This document shows, piece after piece, positions 9,165 through 17,899 of a DNA stretch of 59,264 nt. The notes beneath the pieces are model-generated. The model made no database searches. It was not told where the DNA came from and saw only the letters and a program-made list of their open reading frames with translations. Origin of the DNA: Prevotella sp. (GTDB lineage Bacteria > Bacteroidota > Bacteroidia > Bacteroidales > Bacteroidaceae); assembly GCA_017458125.1 (NCBI GenBank), contig JAFTGB010000070.1, positions 1-59,264 on the forward strand, written 5' to 3'. Each line of letters starts with the position of its first letter. The stretch's first letter is position 1. Position numbers and translations under genes: made by a program.

Positions 9165-10247
9165 TTAGGAAGAGCGACCGAAGAGGTACTTCTTGAAGAA
9201 GGGGCTGACGCGCAGGATGTTGGACGTGAGCACGCTGAAGCCGATGACGAGCAGCGCCAGGAACACCGACAGCGTGGTGTCGATGACGAAGTTGTGGCGG
9301 TACTGGTTGAAGAAGGAACCGATGGTCGGCAGGTTGGGCAGGAAGAGGTAGTGGATGAGGTAGATGTCGAGCGTGCGCCGCCCGATGTACTGCAGGCTGC
9401 GGCCAACGACGGTGCGCTGCGTGAAATACTGGTGGTAGTGGCGGAAGTACATGAACACCATGGTAAGCAGGATGAAGCGTGCCAAGGTGAGCGGAATGAT
9501 GGCCCACGTCATGCGCAGCGTGTGCCACTTCAGCGAGTCGAGGGCGGCAAAGATGACGAGGATGACGATGACGGGGTAGAACCAGCGGCTGTCCATGACG
9601 CGCTGCGCCCGGTCCCAGTAGCGGCGCACGATGTTGCCGTAGAGGAAGAAGGGGAAATACATGAACAGCTGGTTGATGCTGGAGTAGTTCATGAACTCGT
9701 TCTGCGGCCCGCGCCAGCCGAAAGCCCAGTCGAAATACTCCGGCTGGTAGCACGTCTCGTAGAAGCCTAACGAGATGAAGAAGAGGACGGTGATGGGTAT
9801 CCACGACTTGACTTTCAGCCTGCTCTCAAAGAAGCAGAAGATGTAGTAGACAATGAACATGTAGAGCAGGACGATGGTAAACCAGTAGCCGCCCTTGAGC
9901 GGTTTGCTGAGCCAGTCCATGACGGTGGCCTCAAACTCCGTGCCGAGGATGACGGCACCGAAGAGGAAGAAGACGATAGTGGGAATGGTCTGCACCCGGA
10001 CCTTTTTGGCCAGCAGGGTGCCGAAGGTCTTGAAGTCCCACACAAGCCCGGCCTTGTAGGCCAGGAAACCGCTGACGAAGAAAAAGAGGGGCATGCGGAA
10101 CATGATGAGGAACTGCATGGACGAGGACACCTTGGGTGAGAGTCCGAAACCGAATCCCCACACATGGCTCGACACCACTAATATCATTGTAAATCCCCTG
10201 AGGGCGTCCAGCCACTCCAGTCGGGGCTTTCTCGTCACACCGGCCAT
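9165..10247 (-). CDS. Acyltransferase 3 family membrane protein
   Basis: The 360-residue protein is a multi-pass membrane protein of the OafA/YrhL type. The N-terminal RLEWLDALRGFTMILVV and SSHVWGF carry the family's conserved R and the catalytic His, and FRMPLFFFVSGFLAY is the signature second helix. About ten hydrophobic helices follow. These enzymes move acetyl groups across the inner membrane onto glycans. It heads a two-gene minus-strand operon and is divergent from the flippase gene, consistent with modifying the polysaccharide that gene exports. Confidence 0.88.
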   Translation of the reverse strand: MAGVTRKPRLEWLDALRGFTMILVVSSHVWGFGFGLSPKVSSSMQFLIMFRMPLFFFVSGFLAYKAGLVWDFKTFGTLLAKKVRVQTIPTIVFFLFGAVILGTEFEATVMDWLSKPLKGGYWFTIVLLYMFIVYYIFCFFESRLKVKSWIPITVLFFISLGFYETCYQPEYFDWAFGWRGPQNEFMNYSSINQLFMYFPFFLYGNIVRRYWDRAQRVMDSRWFYPVIVILVIFAALDSLKWHTLRMTWAIIPLTLARFILLTMVFMYFRHYHQYFTQRTVVGRSLQYIGRRTLDIYLIHYLFLPNLPTIGSFFNQYRHNFVIDTTLSVFLALLVIGFSVLTSNILRVSPFFKKYLFGRSS

Positions 10248-10266
10248 AACGTCAGTTTAGAGAGTG

Positions 10267-10315
10267 CAAAAATACAACATTTTCTTTGAATTTCCAATAA
10301 TTAGTCGTATTTTTG
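10267..10315. promoter_or_regulatory. Mirror-image divergent promoters
   Basis: The minus strand has TATTTTTG at 10267-10274 and the plus strand has TATTTTTG at 10308-10315. The flanks GTGCAAAAATAC and GTATTTTTGCAC form a 12-bp inverted repeat, so both directions carry the same core promoter sequence. Confidence 0.65.
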
Positions 10316-10338
10316 CACTTTCGTAGGGCGAAATAATT

Positions 10339-11778
10339 ATGGAGAACCTGAAAGAGAAAACCATCAACGGACTGGCCTGGGGGGCTACCAATGCCCTGCT
10401 GACCCAGGTGATGAGTGCGCTGTTCGGCATCTTTCTGGCCCGCATGCTGTCGCCGGCAGACTATGGACTGGTGGGCATGCTCGCCATATTCTCGGCCATA
10501 GCCGGTTCGTTGCAGGAGAGCGGGTTCACGGCGGCACTGACCAACCTCAAGCAGGTGACACACCGCGACTACAACGCCGTCTTCTGGTTCAGCACGGGAG
10601 TCTCCGTCACGCTCTACGCCATCCTCTTCTTCTCGGCTCCACTGATAGCACGCTTCTTCGGCCACCCGGAGCTGACGGCACTGTCGCGCGTGGTATTCTT
10701 AGCCTTCGTGGGAGGCGGGATAGGCATCGCCCATGCGGCCTACATGTTCCGCAACATGATGAACCGCGAGAAAACCATTGTGGGCACCGTGGCACTGGTG
10801 GGCAGCAACGCCATAGGACTGACACTGGCCTACAATGGCTTTGCCTACTGGAGTCTGGCATGGCAACAGCTGTCGTACATCGTCATCGTCGACTGCGGGC
10901 GGCTGTGGTATGTCAAGTGGCGCCCCACCCTGGATGTCGACTTCGCGCCCATCCGCCGCATGTTCGGGTTCAGCAGCAAGATACTGCTGACGAACATCAT
11001 CAACCAGCTGAACAGCAACATCCTGTCGTTCTTCTTCGGAAAACTGTTCAGCGCGGCAGCCGTGGGCAGCTACACGCAGGCAGCCAAGTGGAACCAGATG
11101 GGGCACTCGCTCATCAGCAGCACCATACAGCAGGTGGCACAGCCGGTGCTGGCCAGCATCAACGACGAAGCAGGCCGCCAGCTGAACGTGTTTCGCAAGA
11201 TGCTGCGCTTCACGGCCTTCCTCTCCATGCCGGCCATGCTGGGGCTGGCCCTGATAGCCGACTTCTTCGTACTGCTGTTAGGCAACCAGTGGGCCGACAG
11301 CATTCCGCTGCTCCGCATCCTGTGCCTCAGCGGTGCCTTCATGCCCATTGTAGCACTCTACCAGAACCTGTTCATCAGCCACGGCCGCTCCGACGTCTAC
11401 ATGTGGTGTACGGCGGCGCAGGTCATCACCCAGACGGCTGTCATCCTCATCTTCATAGCATGGGACATCCGGACCATGGTGACCATCTACACGCTGATGC
11501 TCATCCTCTGGGTGGTGGTCTGGCAGGTCATGGCCTACCGCGAGATGCGGCTGCCGTTCATCGACGTGGCCAAGGACATCCTGCCCTTCCTCCTGGCAGC
11601 GGCCGTCAGCGTGGGTGTGGCTTACGCCGTGGCACTGCCTGTAGGCAACATCTATGTCAGCACCGCCGTCCGCATCGTCGTCACCGCTCTGCTCTACATC
11701 GCCATCATGAAGGTGTCGAAGGCCAGGATATTCAGCGAGTGCATGGACTTCGTGCTGCGTCACCAACCATTCAAGTAA
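10339..11778 (+). CDS. Wzx-type lipopolysaccharide/polysaccharide flippase
   Basis: The 479-residue protein has about 14 hydrophobic helices and the polysaccharide-synthase N-terminus of the MOP superfamily (GLAWGATNALLTQVMSALFGIFLARMLSP split over the first helix, then DYGLVGMLAIF). It most resembles the WzxC/MATE-like lipopolysaccharide exporters that flip undecaprenyl-linked oligosaccharides. Together with the adjacent GT2, GT14 and Stealth genes it implies a surface polysaccharide locus. Confidence 0.9.
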   Translation: MENLKEKTINGLAWGATNALLTQVMSALFGIFLARMLSPADYGLVGMLAIFSAIAGSLQESGFTAALTNLKQVTHRDYNAVFWFSTGVSVTLYAILFFSAPLIARFFGHPELTALSRVVFLAFVGGGIGIAHAAYMFRNMMNREKTIVGTVALVGSNAIGLTLAYNGFAYWSLAWQQLSYIVIVDCGRLWYVKWRPTLDVDFAPIRRMFGFSSKILLTNIINQLNSNILSFFFGKLFSAAAVGSYTQAAKWNQMGHSLISSTIQQVAQPVLASINDEAGRQLNVFRKMLRFTAFLSMPAMLGLALIADFFVLLLGNQWADSIPLLRILCLSGAFMPIVALYQNLFISHGRSDVYMWCTAAQVITQTAVILIFIAWDIRTMVTIYTLMLILWVVVWQVMAYREMRLPFIDVAKDILPFLLAAAVSVGVAYAVALPVGNIYVSTAVRIVVTALLYIAIMKVSKARIFSECMDFVLRHQPFK

Positions 11779-11784
11779 AAGCCC

Positions 11785-12690
11785 ATGGAAGTCTCTGTCA
11801 TCATTCCCTGTTATAATAAAGAGGTGTACGTAGAAGCCTGTGCCAGCAGCATACTGCAACAGGACTTTGCATCGTTCGAGGTCATCATGGTCGACGACGG
11901 CAGCACCGACGGTACAGGCAGCGTCTGCGACCGGCTGGCGGCCACCGACGAGCGGCTGCGCGTCTACCACACCGCAAACGGCGGCGTGACGGCAGCTCGC
12001 CGCTACGGCGTGGAGCACGCCCGCGGCCGCTACATCATGTTCGTCGACAGCGACGACCGGCTGATGCCGGGAGCCATCAGTCTCCTGCACAAGACGATAG
12101 AAGAGACGGGAGCCGACGAGGTCATCGGCAGCTACCGCACCCAGCGGGGCACAGTACACGACTCGGGACGGCGCGGATGGCAGGAGCCGGCACTGCTGGC
12201 GGGCGAGCTGCTGGCCGTGCGCAACTCGTTCTGCGTGCTGTGGGGCATCATCTTCCGACGCGAACTGTTAGACGGCTGCCTCACGATGTCACGCGACATC
12301 ATCACCAGCGAAGACATCCTGATGCAGATAAAATGCCTGATGAAGCAGCCTAAGGTGTACTTCATCGGACAACAGGTGTACTGGTATAACGAGGGACTGC
12401 CCAACAACAGGAACACCCGATTAGACAATGTACGCGCATTCGACACCGAACTGCGCAAGACGCTGACGCCGCGGTGGAGCGAGTTCAAGAACGGCTACCT
12501 GCTGCACTGCGTGAAGACCTATGAGTCGTTCATCTACCACCGCTGCTTCTACGTGCGCAAGTATTACAAGATGCTGAAAAAGGAAGACCTGAGCCACCTG
12601 CCCACAGCCGACTACATCGCCTTCATGCTGCCGCCGCGCATCGCCTTCATCCCCATCTGGCTGAAAAAGACGCTTCAGTCGCGCTCGTAG
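11785..12690 (+). CDS. Glycosyltransferase family 2
   Basis: The 301-residue protein has a GT-A domain: VSVIIPCYNKEVYVEACASS at the N-terminus, VDDGSTDGT with the nucleotide-binding Asp pair near residues 36-45, and FVDSDDRL as the DxD metal site near residues 90-97. It follows the flippase by 6 bases and is surely co-transcribed. Its last 16 bases overlap the end of the convergent Stealth gene. Acceptor and donor sugars are not predictable. Confidence 0.92.
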   Translation: MEVSVIIPCYNKEVYVEACASSILQQDFASFEVIMVDDGSTDGTGSVCDRLAATDERLRVYHTANGGVTAARRYGVEHARGRYIMFVDSDDRLMPGAISLLHKTIEETGADEVIGSYRTQRGTVHDSGRRGWQEPALLAGELLAVRNSFCVLWGIIFRRELLDGCLTMSRDIITSEDILMQIKCLMKQPKVYFIGQQVYWYNEGLPNNRNTRLDNVRAFDTELRKTLTPRWSEFKNGYLLHCVKTYESFIYHRCFYVRKYYKMLKKEDLSHLPTADYIAFMLPPRIAFIPIWLKKTLQSRS

Positions 12691-13796
12691 CTGCTCTTGT
12701 CGGGCAGCACGGCATCGAAGGCTTTCTGCACGGCGTCGCGGATGACAGCATACTTGTCGGCAGTCACCGCCGGCGAGTCGTTGACACAAATCATACGGAA
12801 CCGCTGCTGACTGATGTACTGGGCAAAGCGCTCCGGGTCGTCAGTCATCTGCACGAAGTCGTCGCCGTAATACTGTCCGTAGTACAGTCGCGGCATGGGC
12901 ACGTAGTCGCCGTCGACAATCTCCTGCATGGTGAAGATGAAGTGGTTGAGGTCCATGGGCGTGCGGAAGCGGTGGCGGCAGCTCTCGTCCAACTGCGCAT
13001 GGAAGCGGTCCCACACCTTCTGGCAGGTGCTCTTGCGGAAGGCCTGCGGCATGTGGGTATAGTACACGCCGGTCATGAAGCGCTGCTGGTAGGTCTGCCA
13101 GCTATACATCAGGCGGCTGCCATAGCCGTGGTAGAACCACTTGGCAGGCTGCCGCTCCACCACCCTCTCCCAGTCGTAGGTGCTCATCAGTCCCAAGACA
13201 CTCAGCAGGATGTGGTTGAAAGTCTCGTTCTGCGGCGTATTCACCATGGGGTTGGCCTGCGAACAGACCAGCGGGCGTCCGTCCTGAAAGAAGTCCTCGG
13301 GCACGACGGGCTGCGTGAGAAAGGTGTCATCGTTGAAGATGACGAAATGTTCGCTCAATCCCTTGATGCGAAACAGGTTATCCTCGATGGGATTGCAGTT
13401 GAAGGTAGGCAGGTAGGCCGCGTCCATGAAGTCGCGATGGCTGACGACGACCAGCTTGGGGTGGTTGCGGTTGAGCCAGGCCGGCACATGGCCGCACGTG
13501 ACCAGATAGACCTTGTTGACCCACGGCGCAAAGCGCTCGACACCGCGGAACCAGTAGGCAAACAAGTCCCAGTCGCGGTAGCGCTCCACCTCGTTGTCCT
13601 TGTCGGCATCCTTGTTGCGGTTGGTGCCTTCATACTTGGACTTCTCCGCCAGCCACTCGGGGTCGCTGCCGTCCACCCAGGTAACTACAAAGTCGATGGG
13701 CTCCGTCATGGGCTTGCGCTTGAGGAAGAACGACTTGACAAAGCCATAAAGGAAAAACAAGGTGTGGCGTATGAACAGCCTGTAGAACAGTCTCAT
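12675..13796 (-). CDS. Stealth-family sugar-phosphotransferase
   Basis: The 373-residue protein has the Stealth conserved regions: IDFVVTWVDGSDPEWL (CR1), the YRDWDLFAYWFRGVERFAPW block, and HFVIFNDDTFL (CR2), followed by CR3-like KWFYHGYGSRL. Stealth proteins transfer hexose-1-phosphate to build phosphodiester-linked capsular polymers, related to eukaryotic GlcNAc-1-phosphotransferase. ATG 13794-13796 is chosen because it follows the promoter at 13827-13834. It is convergent with the GT2 gene and divergent from the GT14 gene. Confidence 0.88.
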   Translation of the reverse strand: MRLFYRLFIRHTLFFLYGFVKSFFLKRKPMTEPIDFVVTWVDGSDPEWLAEKSKYEGTNRNKDADKDNEVERYRDWDLFAYWFRGVERFAPWVNKVYLVTCGHVPAWLNRNHPKLVVVSHRDFMDAAYLPTFNCNPIEDNLFRIKGLSEHFVIFNDDTFLTQPVVPEDFFQDGRPLVCSQANPMVNTPQNETFNHILLSVLGLMSTYDWERVVERQPAKWFYHGYGSRLMYSWQTYQQRFMTGVYYTHMPQAFRKSTCQKVWDRFHAQLDESCRHRFRTPMDLNHFIFTMQEIVDGDYVPMPRLYYGQYYGDDFVQMTDDPERFAQYISQQRFRMICVNDSPAVTADKYAVIRDAVQKAFDAVLPDKSSYERD

Positions 13797-13826
13797 GTCA
13801 GAACGATTAATTGCTAAATTGTGTGC

Positions 13827-13874
13827 AAAAGTAAACATTTCTTTTGGATAATACAACAAAAAAGCCTACTTTTG
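13827..13874. promoter_or_regulatory. Divergent promoters between Stealth and GT14 genes
   Basis: TACTTTTG occurs on the minus strand at 13827-13834 and on the plus strand at 13867-13874, each followed by TGCAC. The arrangement copies that at 10267-10315. Confidence 0.65.
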
Positions 13875-13893
13875 CACGCAAAGACTATACAGC

Positions 13894-14802
13894 ATGAGGT
13901 TTGCATTCATCATCTCCGCCCACAACGACCCCGTACACCTGAAACGGATGATAAGCCGGCTGCCAAGCCAGTCGGTGTTCATGGTCCACATCGACGCCAA
14001 GTCGGACATACGTCCGTTCACCGACATCATCAAAGACCCGCGCGTACATTTCACACAAAGACGCACGGATGTCATGTGGGGCAGCATCGGCGTGGTAGAG
14101 GCGCAGATGACGCTGATACGGGAAGCCCTGCAACTGCACCGCAAGGAGCACATCGACTACTTCATAGCGCTGAGCGGACTGGACTACCCGCTGTGGAGCA
14201 ACGAACGCATAGAGGAGTTCTTCGCCAGACAGCAGGGCGACGAGTTCATCGTCACCTTAGACATGGAGCATCAGGGCGAGGCCGCGCAGCTGTACCGTGA
14301 GCACCGGCCCTTCAACTACAAGTCGTGGCCCTACGGCTCATTAGGCAGCAAGTTCCGCGTCAGCCTGCGCCACATCATCTACGCGCTGGGGGGCCGCAAG
14401 CCGCTGCGCTTCCGTGCCGACGGCCGGGAGTACGTGCTGCACAAGGGTTCCATGTGGTGGGCCATCACCCCCGCGCTGGCCGCGCTGGCACTCAGCTACT
14501 GGGACAGCCACCCGCAGTATGTGCGCTACTTCCACGACGGTTTCGCCCCTGACGAGACGTTCATCCCCACGCTGACGGCTCACTCCGCCTTTGCTTCCAA
14601 GGCTATCATCATGGAGGGTAAGTTCAAGAATTTAGAGAGCATCACGCCGCTGACCTTCATCGACTACACCAACGGCATCAAAGTGTTCACCGAGGAAGAC
14701 TTCCACACGCTCATCAGCAGCGGAAAAATGTTCTGCCGCAAAACCGTCACGGGCAAGAGCGACAAGCTGATGGACCTGATAGACGACTACCGGAACAGCT
14801 GA
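13894..14802 (+). CDS. Core-2/I-branching-type glycosyltransferase (GT14)
   Basis: The 302-residue protein matches beta-1,6-N-acetylglucosaminyltransferase-like family 14: FIISAHNDPVHLKRMI, VHIDAKSD, DVMWGSIGVVEAQM, YFIALSGLDYPL and KGSMWWAITPALA are in family order, with FAPDETFIPT as the putative catalytic region. It probably adds a sugar branch in the surface polysaccharide. Its 3' end overlaps the convergent nadD gene by 16 bases. Confidence 0.9.
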   Translation: MRFAFIISAHNDPVHLKRMISRLPSQSVFMVHIDAKSDIRPFTDIIKDPRVHFTQRRTDVMWGSIGVVEAQMTLIREALQLHRKEHIDYFIALSGLDYPLWSNERIEEFFARQQGDEFIVTLDMEHQGEAAQLYREHRPFNYKSWPYGSLGSKFRVSLRHIIYALGGRKPLRFRADGREYVLHKGSMWWAITPALAALALSYWDSHPQYVRYFHDGFAPDETFIPTLTAHSAFASKAIIMEGKFKNLESITPLTFIDYTNGIKVFTEEDFHTLISSGKMFCRKTVTGKSDKLMDLIDDYRNS

Positions 14803-15323
14803 CGGACAAGCGCCTCTATCGAGGCAGGCACCAGTCCGCTGATGTCCTCACCAGCCTTTACGCGCCGACGTATCTCCGTGCTTGAAACGTCAAGCAGGGG
14901 CATCTGTATGGTTCCGGGGTAAGGGTCGCGGGGATAGACGATGACGGAATAGTGGCGCAGGATGTCCTTCCAGCGGTACCACCGCTCGAAGTGCGCCCAG
15001 TTGTCGCCGCCGATGAGCAGCGTAAAGGTGCGGTCGGGGTAGTCGTGCGTCAGGTGCTGCAGCGTGTTCCACGTATAGGACGGCTTGGGCAGACGGAACT
15101 CGTAGTCGCAGGCTTCCACCCCCTTGACATCGGCCAAGGCCATGCGCGCCAGTTGCAGGCGCAGGTCGTCGGCCAGCAGCTGCCCGCTCTGCTTCAGCGG
15201 GTTCTGCGGCGACACCATCAGCCACACCTCCTCCACCGCACACTGCTGCAACACGGCCTGAGCCAGCGCGATGTGCCCGTTGTGGATAGGGTTGAAAGAC
15301 CCGCCGAAGATTGCCGTCCGCAT
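14787..15323 (-). CDS. nadD: Nicotinate-nucleotide adenylyltransferase
   Basis: The 178-residue enzyme makes deamido-NAD from nicotinate mononucleotide and ATP. GGSFNPIHNGH (residues 7-17) is the nucleotidyltransferase motif, LLIGGDNW lies in the middle, and DVSSTEIRRRV (about residues 146-156) is the second ATP-binding motif. Length is slightly below the usual ~190-210. It is the last gene of yicC-gmk-nadD, 8 bases after gmk. Confidence 0.95.
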   Translation of the reverse strand: MRTAIFGGSFNPIHNGHIALAQAVLQQCAVEEVWLMVSPQNPLKQSGQLLADDLRLQLARMALADVKGVEACDYEFRLPKPSYTWNTLQHLTHDYPDRTFTLLIGGDNWAHFERWYRWKDILRHYSVIVYPRDPYPGTIQMPLLDVSSTEIRRRVKAGEDISGLVPASIEALVRQLFR

Positions 15324-15331
15324 GTTGAGTT

Positions 15332-15904
15332 TCAGGCGTTGAGAAAGGTTTCTATCAGCGTCAGCGTCTCCTGCTTGGCTGTTTCTAAGTCGTCGTTGAT
15401 GACGACATGGTCAAACTGCGGGGCGAAGGTCAGCTCGTAGGCGGCCTTGGCCAGACGCTGCTCTATAGCTTCGGCGCTGTCGGTGCCACGGCCTTCCAAG
15501 CGACGGCGCAACTCGTCGACGGAGGGCGGCTGGATGAAGAGGCTCATGGCCTCGCTGCCATAGTATTTCTTGATGTTGACACCGCCCTTCACGTCAACGT
15601 CGAACACCACGTTCTGGCCGGCGTCGCGCTGACGCTCCACCTGCTGCTTGAGGGTGCCGTAGAAGCGGTTGTCGTAGACTTCTTCGTACTCCAGGAACTC
15701 GTCGTTCTCTATCTTGGCCCTGAACTGCTCCGGCGTCAGGAAAAAGTATTCCACGCCGTCACGCTCCGTGCCGCGCGGCGCCCGCGACGTGCAGGAGATG
15801 CTGAAATAGAGTTGCAGTTCGGGATGCTCCTGCATGAGCCACTGCACGATGGTCGACTTGCCGCTGCCTGAGGGAGCGCTGACGATGATGAGCTTGCCTT
15901 TCAT
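15332..15904 (-). CDS. gmk: Guanylate kinase
   Basis: The 190-residue enzyme phosphorylates GMP to GDP. SAPSGSGKST (residues 8-17) is the P-loop, FSISCTSRAPRGTERDGVEY is the GMP-binding segment, and FDVDVKGG is the Walker B-like region. Length fits the family. It sits 9 bases after yicC. Confidence 0.97.
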   Translation of the reverse strand: MKGKLIIVSAPSGSGKSTIVQWLMQEHPELQLYFSISCTSRAPRGTERDGVEYFFLTPEQFRAKIENDEFLEYEEVYDNRFYGTLKQQVERQRDAGQNVVFDVDVKGGVNIKKYYGSEAMSLFIQPPSVDELRRRLEGRGTDSAEAIEQRLAKAAYELTFAPQFDHVVINDDLETAKQETLTLIETFLNA

Positions 15905-15913
15905 AATGATATC

Positions 15914-16786
15914 TTACAACACGTTAAGCACCTGTTCCTTGATTTGCTCCAGCTCGTCCTTCATCTTGACCACGATGTTCTGCATCTCGGCCTGGTTCGA
16001 CTTGGAGCCAGTGGTGTTGATTTCGCGGCCCATCTCCTGGGCAATAAACCCTAACTTCTTGCCCTGTCCGGGGGCGTCGGCCATGGTCTGGCGGAAGTAT
16101 TGCAGGTGGTTGGTCAGCCGCTGCTTCTCCTCGCTGATGTCTAACTTCTCTATGTAGTATATGAGTTCCTGCTCCAACCGGTTCTTGTCGTACTCCGCGT
16201 CGGGTATCTGCTTCAAGCCCTCGGTAATGCGGGCGCGGATTTTCTCGACGCGACTCTTCTCGTAGGGCTCAATGCTGGCCAGCAACTGCTCAATGTTGTC
16301 AATCTTCTCGCTGAACTTCTTGGCCAAGGCCGCACCTTCCTGCGTGCGGAAGTCTATCAGGTTCTGCACGGCGTCGCAGACCGCCTGGCGCACCACTGCC
16401 CACTCCTCGTCGCTCACCTCCTCGGTGTCCACCTTGTTAAACACATCGGGCATGCGCACAAGCGTCACCATCCAGTCGACATCCTTCAGCTGGTTCTTGT
16501 CGGCAAAGGCTTTCAACTGATTGTAGTAGCTCTGCATCAGCTCCGTGTTCACCAGTCCGCCTTCTGCTGTCTCGTCGTTTTCTACCCAGACGTTGAACTC
16601 CACCTTGCCGCGCAGCAGTTTTTCCGACAGGATCTGCCGCATCTCCAGTTCCTTCTCACGGTAGAGGGGAGCAATGCGTGACGTCATGTCCAACTGTTTG
16701 GAGTTGAGCGACTTCACTTCCACGTTGATTTTCTTTCCATTGTAGGCTACCGTAGTCTTGCCGTAGCCCGTCATCGACTGTATCAT
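15914..16786 (-). CDS. yicC: YicC/YloC family endoribonuclease
   Basis: The 290-residue protein begins MIQSMTGYG, the invariant start of this family, and keeps EVKSLNSKQLD and the C-terminal GKKLGFIAQEMGREINTTGSK. E. coli YicC is reported to be an endoribonuclease. ATG 16784-16786 is chosen over longer in-frame options because of this start and because a TACCTTTG element lies at 16805-16812. It leads the yicC-gmk-nadD operon. Confidence 0.95.
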   Translation of the reverse strand: MIQSMTGYGKTTVAYNGKKINVEVKSLNSKQLDMTSRIAPLYREKELEMRQILSEKLLRGKVEFNVWVENDETAEGGLVNTELMQSYYNQLKAFADKNQLKDVDWMVTLVRMPDVFNKVDTEEVSDEEWAVVRQAVCDAVQNLIDFRTQEGAALAKKFSEKIDNIEQLLASIEPYEKSRVEKIRARITEGLKQIPDAEYDKNRLEQELIYYIEKLDISEEKQRLTNHLQYFRQTMADAPGQGKKLGFIAQEMGREINTTGSKSNQAEMQNIVVKMKDELEQIKEQVLNVL

Positions 16787-16804
16787 AACTGCTATTTTTG
16801 CCTG

Positions 16805-16812
16805 CAAAGGTA
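16805..16812 (-). promoter_or_regulatory. -7 promoter element of yicC-gmk-nadD
   Basis: The minus strand reads TACCTTTG, 19 bases before the yicC start codon. Confidence 0.65.
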
Positions 16813-16921
16813 CGAATAATCGAGAGCAAAACAAAAGAAAAAGCCGTTTTTTCTTATCGTGCCGGTGCTGATTGTACGCATTTCTTACTTTCCGCCCCGT
16901 CCGCGAGTGCCCAAATCGCAA

Positions 16922-16987
16922 AGTGTGCCAACGGTGGGCACACAGTGTGCCAACGGCAGGCACACAGTGTGCCCAGCACAGGCACAC
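16922..16987. repeat. Three tandem 22-bp palindromic units
   Basis: Units 16922-16943, 16944-16965 and 16966-16987 all follow AGTGTGCC-N6/7-GGCACAC. Each can fold into its own hairpin and the centre varies (AACGGTGG, AACGGCAG, CAGCACAG). They lie in the 363-base gap between yicC and tsaB (16787-17149), which otherwise holds only the two promoters. The last unit is followed by TTTTC, so termination is possible. Confidence 0.75.
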
Positions 16988-17132
16988 TTTTCGGTTATTT
17001 TACGCGCCGTCGCCGATTGTATAGATTTTGTCATTCCTTCGCGGCGGCCTTGGAAACATGCGCGCACGGACGACAGGCGACACTAAATTACTAAATAATT
17101 GTGAATAAGGGCGCTTTTTCTGAATTATTTTG

Positions 17133-17140
17133 TACCTTTG
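17133..17140 (+). promoter_or_regulatory. -7 promoter element of tsaB operon, almost no leader
   Basis: TACCTTTG ends 9 bases before the tsaB ATG, so transcription should start only a few bases before the start codon. Confidence 0.65.
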
Positions 17141-17149
17141 CACGCAATT

Positions 17150-17875
17150 ATGGCTTGCATACTACATATTGAGACCAGCACGAACGCCTGCTCCGTCGCC
17201 GTATCGGAAGACGGACAGTGCATTTTCGAGCAGGAGGCACACGGCGAGAAGGGCGCCGGCGCAGAGCAGTTAGGCACCATGGTCGACGAGGCGCTGTCGT
17301 TCACCGACAACCACGCCATTCCGTTCGATGCCGTCAGCGTCAGCTGCGGTCCCGGCTCCTATACGGGACTGCGCATCGGCGTGTCCATGGCCAAGGGGCT
17401 GTGCTACGGCCGCGACCTGAAACTCATCGCCGTGCCCACGCTGGAACTGCTGTGCGTCCCCGTGCTACTGAAGGAAAAAGTGAAGGTGGCTGGCGAGGCA
17501 GAAGCCGTCGCACTGCCTGACGACGCCCTGCTCTGCCCCATGCTCGACGCACGTCGCATGGAGGTCTACGCCGCACTCTACGAACGGTCGCTGAAGGCGG
17601 TGCGACCCGTCGGTGCCGACATTGTCACGGCCGACACCTACCGTCCGTGGCTCGACGAGCGTCCCGTCTACTTCTTTGGCAACGGTGCGAAGAAGTGCAT
17701 GGAGGTCATCGACCACCCCAACGCCCACTTCATCGACGGCATAGAACCGTTGGCCAAATGGATGCAGCCGATAGCCGAGAAACGGTTTCTCAACGGGCAG
17801 TACGAGGACGTGGCCTACTTCGTGCCGTTCTACCTGAAGGACTTCGTAGCCATCAAGCCCAAGAAACTGCTATAA
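17150..17875 (+). CDS. tsaB: tRNA threonylcarbamoyladenosine biosynthesis protein TsaB
   Basis: The 241-residue protein is a TsaD-like ASKHA-fold partner needed for t6A37 formation in tRNAs. ILHIETSTNACSVAVSEDG is the typical N-terminus and VSCGPGSYTGLRIGVSMAKG the conserved core near residues 62-82. ATG 17150 is chosen because the promoter is directly upstream. It opens a six-gene run to rseP. Confidence 0.95.
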   Translation: MACILHIETSTNACSVAVSEDGQCIFEQEAHGEKGAGAEQLGTMVDEALSFTDNHAIPFDAVSVSCGPGSYTGLRIGVSMAKGLCYGRDLKLIAVPTLELLCVPVLLKEKVKVAGEAEAVALPDDALLCPMLDARRMEVYAALYERSLKAVRPVGADIVTADTYRPWLDERPVYFFGNGAKKCMEVIDHPNAHFIDGIEPLAKWMQPIAEKRFLNGQYEDVAYFVPFYLKDFVAIKPKKLL

Positions 17876-17899
17876 CACAATCATTCGCAAATAATACTG

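Noticed and set aside
16922-16987. Short CRISPR array
   Set aside because: The 22-bp units follow each other directly without spacers.
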